Source of the DNA: Trametes villosa
Lineage: Eukaryota; Basidiomycota; Agaricomycetes; Polyporales; Polyporaceae
Length of the DNA: 64,000 bases
Reading direction: 5' to 3'
Assembly: GCA_002964805.2 (NCBI GenBank)
Contig: PUDQ02000110.1
Coordinates: forward strand, 1-64,000
The position numbers and the translations under genes were made by a program. The notes under the pieces are model-generated. The model ran no database searches. It was not told the origin of the DNA and was given only the letters and a program-made list of their open reading frames with translations. Of the stretch, positions 56,389 to 64,000 are shown one piece after another; within the stretch, counting starts at the first letter, position 1, and each line of letters starts with the position of its first letter.

Positions 56389-57969
56389 ATGTCCCTCTCA
56401 AACAAGCTCTCCATCACCGACCTCGACCTCAAGGGCAAGCGCGTCCTCATCCGCGTCGACTTCAATGTCCCCATGTCCGAGGGCAAGGTCACCAACCCCG
56501 CTGTACGTCCGATCCCAGATCTCCCGCTATCTACGCGAATTGCTCACTGCTCGCGTCCCATCTAGCGTATCGTAGCGGCGTTGCCCACCATTAAATATGC
56601 CATCGAGAATGGTAGGCACCTGCGCGACATAGATATTTGATTGCTTTCTGAACCGTATGTACAGGCGCGTCCAAGATCATCCTGATGTCCCATCTCGGAC
56701 GTCCGGACGGCAAGCCAAACCCCAAATACTCGCTCGAGCCCGTCTCCAAGGAGCTCGAGAAGCAGCTTGGCAAGCCCGTCACCTTCGTCCACGAGTCCGT
56801 CGGCCCCGAGGTCGAGAAGGCCGTGAACGAGGCCCCCGCGGGCACCGTCATCCTCCTCGAGAACCTCCGCTTCCACATCGAGGAGGAGGGCTCCTCCAAG
56901 GACAAGGAGGGCAAGAAGACCAAGGCCGACCCCGCCAAGGTCCAGGAGTTCCGCGAGGGCCTCACCCGCCTCGGCGACGTCTACGTCAACGACGCGTTCG
57001 GCACCGCCCACCGCGCGCACTCGAGCATGGTCGGCGTCAAGCTCTCTCAGCGCGCGGCCGGCTTCCTCATGAAGAAGGAGCTCGACTACTTCGCCAAGGC
57101 CCTCGAGCACCCCGAGCGCCCCTTCCTCGCCATCCTCGGTGGCGCGAAGGTGTCCGACAAGATCCAGTTGATCGAGAACATGCTGGACAAGGTCAACTCG
57201 CTCATCATCTGCGGCGGCATGGCCTTCACCTTCAAAAAGACGTTGAACAACGTCAAGGTCAGTATTTTGCATACAGACCCGCGCGTACAGGGACTTACCC
57301 TGCGTTCACGCAGATCGGCCAATCTCTGTTCGATGCTGCAGGCTCCGAGAAGGTAGCCTCCCTCGTTGAGAAGGCCAAGCAGCGCAACATCAAGATCGTC
57401 TTCCCCGTCGACTACGTTACTGCGGATAAGTTCGATAAGGACGCCAAGGTGAGCTCACACCGCAATGTTTGCCTGATGTATACTCAAATCCTCTTGCAGA
57501 CCGGCCACGCCACTGACGAGGAGGGTATCCCCGACGAGTGGATGGGTCTTGATGCCGGCCCGAAGAGCCGCGAGCTCTTCCGCGAGACGGTCCTCGAGTC
57601 GAAGACCATCCTTTGGAACGGGTGAGCAGAGCAATCCTCCGTGTGTCTTACCAGGTACTGATGACACCTCAGTCCCCCGGGCGTGTTCGAGTTCGACGCG
57701 TTCTCCGCTTCGTCGAAGGCGCTCCTCGACGCGACCGTCGAGGCCGCACAAAAGGGCGCGACTGTCATCGTCGGCGGCGGTGACACCGCGACCGTCGTCG
57801 CGAAGTACGGCGCCGAGGACAAGCTCAGCCACGTCAGCACTGGCGGCGGCGCGTCTCTTGAGCTCCTCGAGGGCAAGGTGAGCAGACCGATACTTGCTGG
57901 CGCGACCGTGACTAATGGTTGTCGATGTAGACCCTCCCTGGTGTTGCCGAGCTGAGCGAGAAGCAGTGA
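56389..57969 (+). CDS. PGK1: Phosphoglycerate kinase
   Basis: Seven exons (56389-56502, 56566-56611, 56665-57257, 57314-57448, 57500-57621, 57673-57877, 57931-57969) give 417 residues, the standard length. Visible markers: [13 protein letters not shown] near residue 15, [81 protein letters not shown] and [16 protein letters not shown]. It transfers phosphate from 1,3-bisphosphoglycerate to ADP in glycolysis (cytosol). Codons are almost all C- or G-ending, consistent with very high expression. Confidence 0.98.
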
Positions 57970-58443
57970 GTGGACGCCGCGAACGTCTTAGGAGAGTGCG
58001 AGAAGTCAATCTGTTGTATCCGTATTAGGACTTGGACAGTCAGGCTGTAATTACTAGATAGATGCGATGACGAACGAAAGGATTAGAAGCAACACCTACT
58101 GTAATGCATACCTACCATGAATCGAAAGGAGAGAGAAACTCAGAAAGAGGACGAGAGCGCGCGCTATCGACGCGAGGCGGAAACGCGGCGGGCACGTGAC
58201 CGAACGGGGAACCGCGTCTCGAACCTCCACCGTCTCTTCACTCCGTACTCCTTCAGTCCCAGCCTGCGATCAAGTCTTTGCCTCTGCTCTCGTGTCCTGT
58301 TTGTGCTCTATTGTTCTACTCAATCTGCTCCTGCTCTGCTCCGCTCACCTTGTGACAACTTGCCACCCCCGCGCATACCTGGCCAGACCGCGTTCGGTCC
58401 TCGAACTTCCTGAACCTACTAGTCACCCCACCTTGCATACACG
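57970..58443. other. Intergenic region PGK to Rho
   Basis: 474 bp containing the PGK 3' region and the Rho gene promoter. A GCACGTGAC box is at 58192-58200, and the Rho leader is pyrimidine-rich. No gene recognised. Confidence 0.4.
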
Positions 58444-59280
58444 ATGGCGACTCCTTACAACCCGGGCGAATCATCAGGACCCCCGCGCAGGCCGGACGTG
58501 AAGCGCAAACTCGTGGTAGTCGGTGACGGTGCGCGCATAGCCCAACGTTCCTGACCGTCGCGCCTCAGCCTGAAGCTCTCGCGCCCCGCAGGTGGTTGCG
58601 GAAAGACGTGTTTGCTCATCGTCTACGCGGAGAACCGCTTCCCCGAGGTGCGTCGCGCTCGACTGGCGTCGTTACGCAGCGGGGTATTAACACGGCGCGC
58701 GGTACAAAGGCGTACATTCCGACGGTGTTCGAGAACTATGTGACGCTCGTCAACTTCGACGGGAAGCTCGTGGAGCTCGCACTATGGGACACGGCGGGCC
58801 AGGAGGAATACGACCGTCTACGGCCGCTGAGCTACCCTGAGAGCGACGTGATCCTGATCGTGTTCTCTGTCGACTTCCCGGTATCACTCGCCAATGTCCA
58901 GGACAAGGTATGTACAGCCAACCCCAAAACATGTCGCGCATCCCATGCATTCTATTGACCTCGCTGATCCCCCCTCTCGCGCTTCCCAGTGGTATCCAGA
59001 AGTGGCACACTTCTGCGAGGGCGTGCCCTTGATCCTCGTCGCGACAAAGACGGACCTCCGGAGAGACGAGCAGACGAAGCGGATGCTGAACGCGCAGGGG
59101 CAGGTGCCCGTGACGACGGAGCAGGGCGCGATGGTCGCGCGGGACATCGGGGCGAAGTACATCGAGTGCTCGGCGAAGACGGGCGACAACGTGCGGGAGG
59201 TGTTCAACCTCGCGCTGAAGGAGAGCATGCGCGGGCGGTGGGGGAAGATGGTGAAGCAGCGACGGTGCGTTATCACATGA
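58444..59280 (+). CDS. Rho-family small GTPase (Rho4-like)
   Basis: Four exons (58444-58528, 58592-58647, 58710-58907, 58990-59280) give 209 residues. After a 20-residue hydrophilic N-terminus: P-loop GDGGCGKT, effector [28 protein letters not shown] (G3), ATKTDLR (G4 with Thr in place of Asn-Lys spacing seen in some Rho proteins), ECSAKTG (G5) and prenylation box CVIT. The GGCGKT loop and [13 protein letters not shown] favour the Rho4 group over Rho1 (which has GACGKT). Rho GTPases control cell-wall and septum formation at membranes. The acceptor of exon 3 is AAAG, supported by the FPEAYIPTVF continuity. Confidence 0.92.
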
Positions 59281-59531
59281 TGACTGTGCCGCCTGTAGAG
59301 GGGAGGGAAGAGGGGAGTGGGGACGAGAGGAGGGCTGCCCTCCGAGCGCGCGCGCGATATCCGTGGAGGAATGCCCGCGCAAACCCCGGCCGCACAGCGC
59401 ACACGGACGACACGACGGTCACGCTCAACATCTGGACGTTGGTTCCGATCTACATACATCAGCACAACAGTAGACCTGTCCGCTGCCATACTGTACTGAC
59501 ATCATCTCGCCTGCTTTTGGTTGTTATTATA

Positions 59532-60245
59532 TCACTCCGTTTTCGTGGACGCGCTGCTGGAGAGCCGCCGGGCGGTCCGGAGGGATGCCTGGAGGAGGTA
59601 GAAGAACATGGCGATCATGACCGTCGCGGTGCCAATGTCGACCCATGCCAAGTCATCCAGGACGCCGACGGGTATTGTGATGTCGAGGGGTTCATTGGCA
59701 GCAGTGTCAGGAATAAGGGATAATTGGGAGGACGGCCATCCAGCAAGGGTAATGTATGGCCGCAACGCCGGTGGGACATTGGCGGCATCTGTAAAGCGTG
59801 TTCAGAACGCGTTGCAAGTGATTCGGACGCGCTACGCACTATTCGTATTCTCAGCGAAGAAGCCTATGGGCCGCTTCAAAGAAACGCGGTAAGATGCGTT
59901 GTGTGCAGTTGCAGGCTTGCCGTAGCGTGCATGCAGAGGGACTTCGAGCGTGATATTCGTCAGATGAGCTAGACTGAGCCCGGACGTGTCGGCCGTGAGG
60001 AGGAGTATAGAGCCATGTGGGTCTACGGCGGACACGGGTTTCTCCATATCCGTAGTGCCCCAGAGCGCGGTAGAGTATTCAGGACGCTGCGCAAGCTCGT
60101 ATTGGTCTGCATACACGTGTGGGTCGAGCTCGTACAAGACGTGCAGGCTGCGACTTTCAAGACCAGACGCGTCAGGGATGTACACCGTAGTGGAGACGGT
60201 GAAATGAAAGCCTTGGCCAGCGATGGAGGACGCGAGGGAGGCCAT
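59532..60245 (-). CDS. PIG-X/Pbn1-like ER membrane protein (GPI mannosyltransferase subunit)
   Basis: Two exons (60245-59840, 59788-59532) give 220 residues. The lumenal-type part has LHVLYELDPHVYADQYELAQ, similar to the PIG-X motif where a Pro-rich strand precedes D-Y-EL, and ITLEVPLHARYGKP, matching VPLH.RY of the family. One transmembrane segment lies near the C-terminus (VMIAMFFYLLQA), with a short basic cytosolic tail. PIG-X/Pbn1 stabilises the first GPI mannosyltransferase in the ER. No N-terminal signal peptide is visible from the chosen ATG; the frame is open upstream but no hydrophobic start appears, so a first exon could be missing. It diverges from the PFK2 gene over 153 bp. Confidence 0.65.
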
Positions 60246-60398
60246 GGGTGGATTGGAGGAGGGAGAGGAGCGGAAGCAATACGCGCGCGGCTCCGTTCCG
60301 AACGGGCACGCGCCGATCACTTAGGCGGATCGTCCCCGCACCCCCAGCTCGAGGCCGCCCCCGCCTCTCCTCCTACCACCAGCACCCGCGCGACCGCC

Positions 60399-62704
<2,306 letters not shown>

Positions 62705-63065
62705 GCGGGCACGGGAAGGGGGGAGGGGGAGGGACAAGCAAGGACAGGCAAGGATAGAGTGGATAGGAGCATGCACATTAGTTGTACTACATATACACTG
62801 TAGAGATGCACACGCACAGGCGCGGCGGAGAATAAAGGAATGTATCACTAGGTCGTACAACTCTAGTCCGCACCCATCGTAACCGATGGGCACCAGGGGC
62901 TATGCCAGCAGCCCCCATGTAGAACGTGCGGCGGGCACACCGTGCAGCCGCGCTCTTTTGGTCTCGCGTCCTCTAGGTGATAAGGATATATGCGGTATAT
63001 GTACTGTAAATCCTGTGGCGAATTTCCAAGAAACTGTAAGTGGGTAGATGAGATGGGCCTTAGGT
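62705..63065. other. Convergent intergenic region
   Basis: 361 bp between the stops of the PFK2/FBPase-2 gene (+) and the glycosyltransferase gene (-). It contains the AATAAA at 62831; no gene seen. Confidence 0.5.
62831..62836 (+). terminator. Poly(A) signal of the PFK2/FBPase-2 gene
   Basis: AATAAA is 127 nt after the stop codon, a usual 3' UTR distance. Confidence 0.4.
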
Positions 63066-63937
63066 TTAGGGTGTGTGGGCGAGCGCAAACTCCTCGTCGG
63101 CGAACTTGGTGTTGTGGAGCGTCTTGAGGGTGAGCGTCGCGTTGGACTCGGGCTGGTTGAGCCAGAGCCACTTGTAGCCGACGTGGTAGCGCACGGCGGG
63201 GAGCCAGCGCTGCGCGAGCCCGTCGTGCGGGTCGGACCAGCCCGGCCAGTCGTAGTAGCGGTCCACGCCGTCCAGGCAGTTGCTGCGCGCGCAACACAAC
63301 GTCAGCCTCAGTGCAAACGCAAGCGCGGGGGGAGGGGGGACGTACAAGTGCACCATCTTGGGCAGGATCGCGCGGCCCTGCTCGGGCGTGTCGTCGGTGT
63401 GGACCTGGACACGCGCCTCGTGCGCCTCGTCCGCGTCGTCCTCGCCGAGGCCCTTCATGTACATGTCCATGAGGCACGCGGACACCTCCCAGTCGTACGA
63501 GAGGTGCGCGAAGATGTCCGGGCGGTGGCTCACGATCGCCCACCAGTAGCCCTGGTCGCCGAGCTTCACGCCGTCGTAGCGCAGCCGCCCGCCGCCGGCC
63601 TCGACGGGCACGCCGAACATCGCCTCGAACGCGTTGGGCGCGAGCGCGGCGGGCTCGCCGGGGCGGTGGTAGAGCGCGGAGTCCATGAGGCGCAGCGCGC
63701 GGAGGCGGGCGAGGTCGAGGAGCATGATGCACGAGCAGATGCGGTTCGCGTTGTGCCACTCGGGCTCGGACTGGTCTGGGTGCGAGGGCATCGCGATCGC
63801 GGTGCCGGGGCGGAGGGCGCGGAAGTGCGCCCAGAGCTGGGCGGGGTCGGAGATGAAGAAGGCGTCGGTGTCGACGAAGATGGCGCGTTCGACGGAGGAG
63901 GGGAGGATCTCGTGGATAAAGAGCTTCATCAGCCCGG
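63066..63937 (-). CDS. Glycosyltransferase with DXD motif (GT8/LARGE-like), 5' end beyond window
   Basis: The last two exons are visible: 63937-63346 and 63282-63066, giving 269 residues to the stop at 63066. An acceptor at 63938 (CACCCCCAG) shows that upstream exons lie outside the window. The sequence begins within a catalytic domain: ILPSSVERAIFVDTDAFFI contains the metal-binding D-T-D; later NRICSCIMLLDLARLR, a LGDQGYWWAIV segment and RYHVGYKWLWLNQPESN. The pattern fits GT-A-fold enzymes of the GT8 type, such as LARGE/xylosyltransferase relatives; donor and acceptor sugars are unknown. Base composition is very GC-rich. Confidence 0.8.
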
Positions 63938-64000
63938 CTGGGGGTGCGCGCGCGAGGTGAGTATCGTTTGGTGTAAGTGAGGTGGGGACGCAATGGGGAC

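Noticed and set aside
62863..63993. 376-codon minus-strand frame at the right edge
   Set aside because: Arg/His/Pro-rich out-of-frame reading that overlaps the glycosyltransferase exons, whose own frame carries the DXD and other family motifs.

Overview
The window looks like nuclear DNA of an Agaricomycete (Basidiomycota, possibly Polyporales). It is GC-rich, most introns are only 45-75 nt with GT(G/A)(A/C)GY donors and CTRAY-like branch points, and genes are packed as divergent pairs. It also carries a HET-domain gene, a basidiomycete-style many-exon FUSC/ArAE membrane protein and fungal single-copy genes (NUF2, SDA1, PGK). The species cannot be named from sequence alone. All exon coordinates were derived by hand from splice consensus, reading frame and protein-family continuity.

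Layout. 1-1653: 5' part of a Ser-rich protein gene on the minus strand. 3190-4194: a Zn2Cys6 transcription factor. 4195-10714: gene-poor, with a 1.65 kb terminal-inverted-repeat element (8138-9788). 10715-14603: 15-exon FUSC/ArAE-type membrane protein. 15136-16588: plus-strand member of a seven-gene family of multi-pass membrane proteins that I do not recognise. 18293-20278: HET-domain protein. 21191-26024 (-) and 26234-28276 (+): RecQ/BLM helicase and kinetochore NUF2, diverging from a 209 bp promoter with an ACGCGT box; their enlarged introns hold four copies of a small inverted-repeat element. 28470-30253 (-): ING-type PHD protein. 30990-44593 (-): six tandem members of the membrane-protein family, with a 478 bp MITE between two of them.

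45109-63066 is a dense housekeeping block: YSA1-type Nudix hydrolase, malate dehydrogenase, DDX41 RNA helicase, galactose-1-phosphate uridylyltransferase, SDA1, an RGG-rich protein, phosphoglycerate kinase, a Rho GTPase, a PIG-X/Pbn1-like protein, 6-phosphofructo-2-kinase/fructose-2,6-bisphosphatase, and the 3' part of a DXD glycosyltransferase running off the right edge. Several of these act in central carbon metabolism (MDH, GALT, PGK, PFK2/FBPase-2).

The strongest candidate for something undescribed is the seven-member membrane-protein family. It shares an N-terminal soluble module, two hydrophobic hairpins and a C-terminal soluble segment. Five members also share a splice donor laid exactly over their apparent stop or last codons, which implies an easily missed final exon. 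Other points of note are three GC-AG introns, several micro-exons, and mobile elements concentrated in introns of one divergent gene pair.
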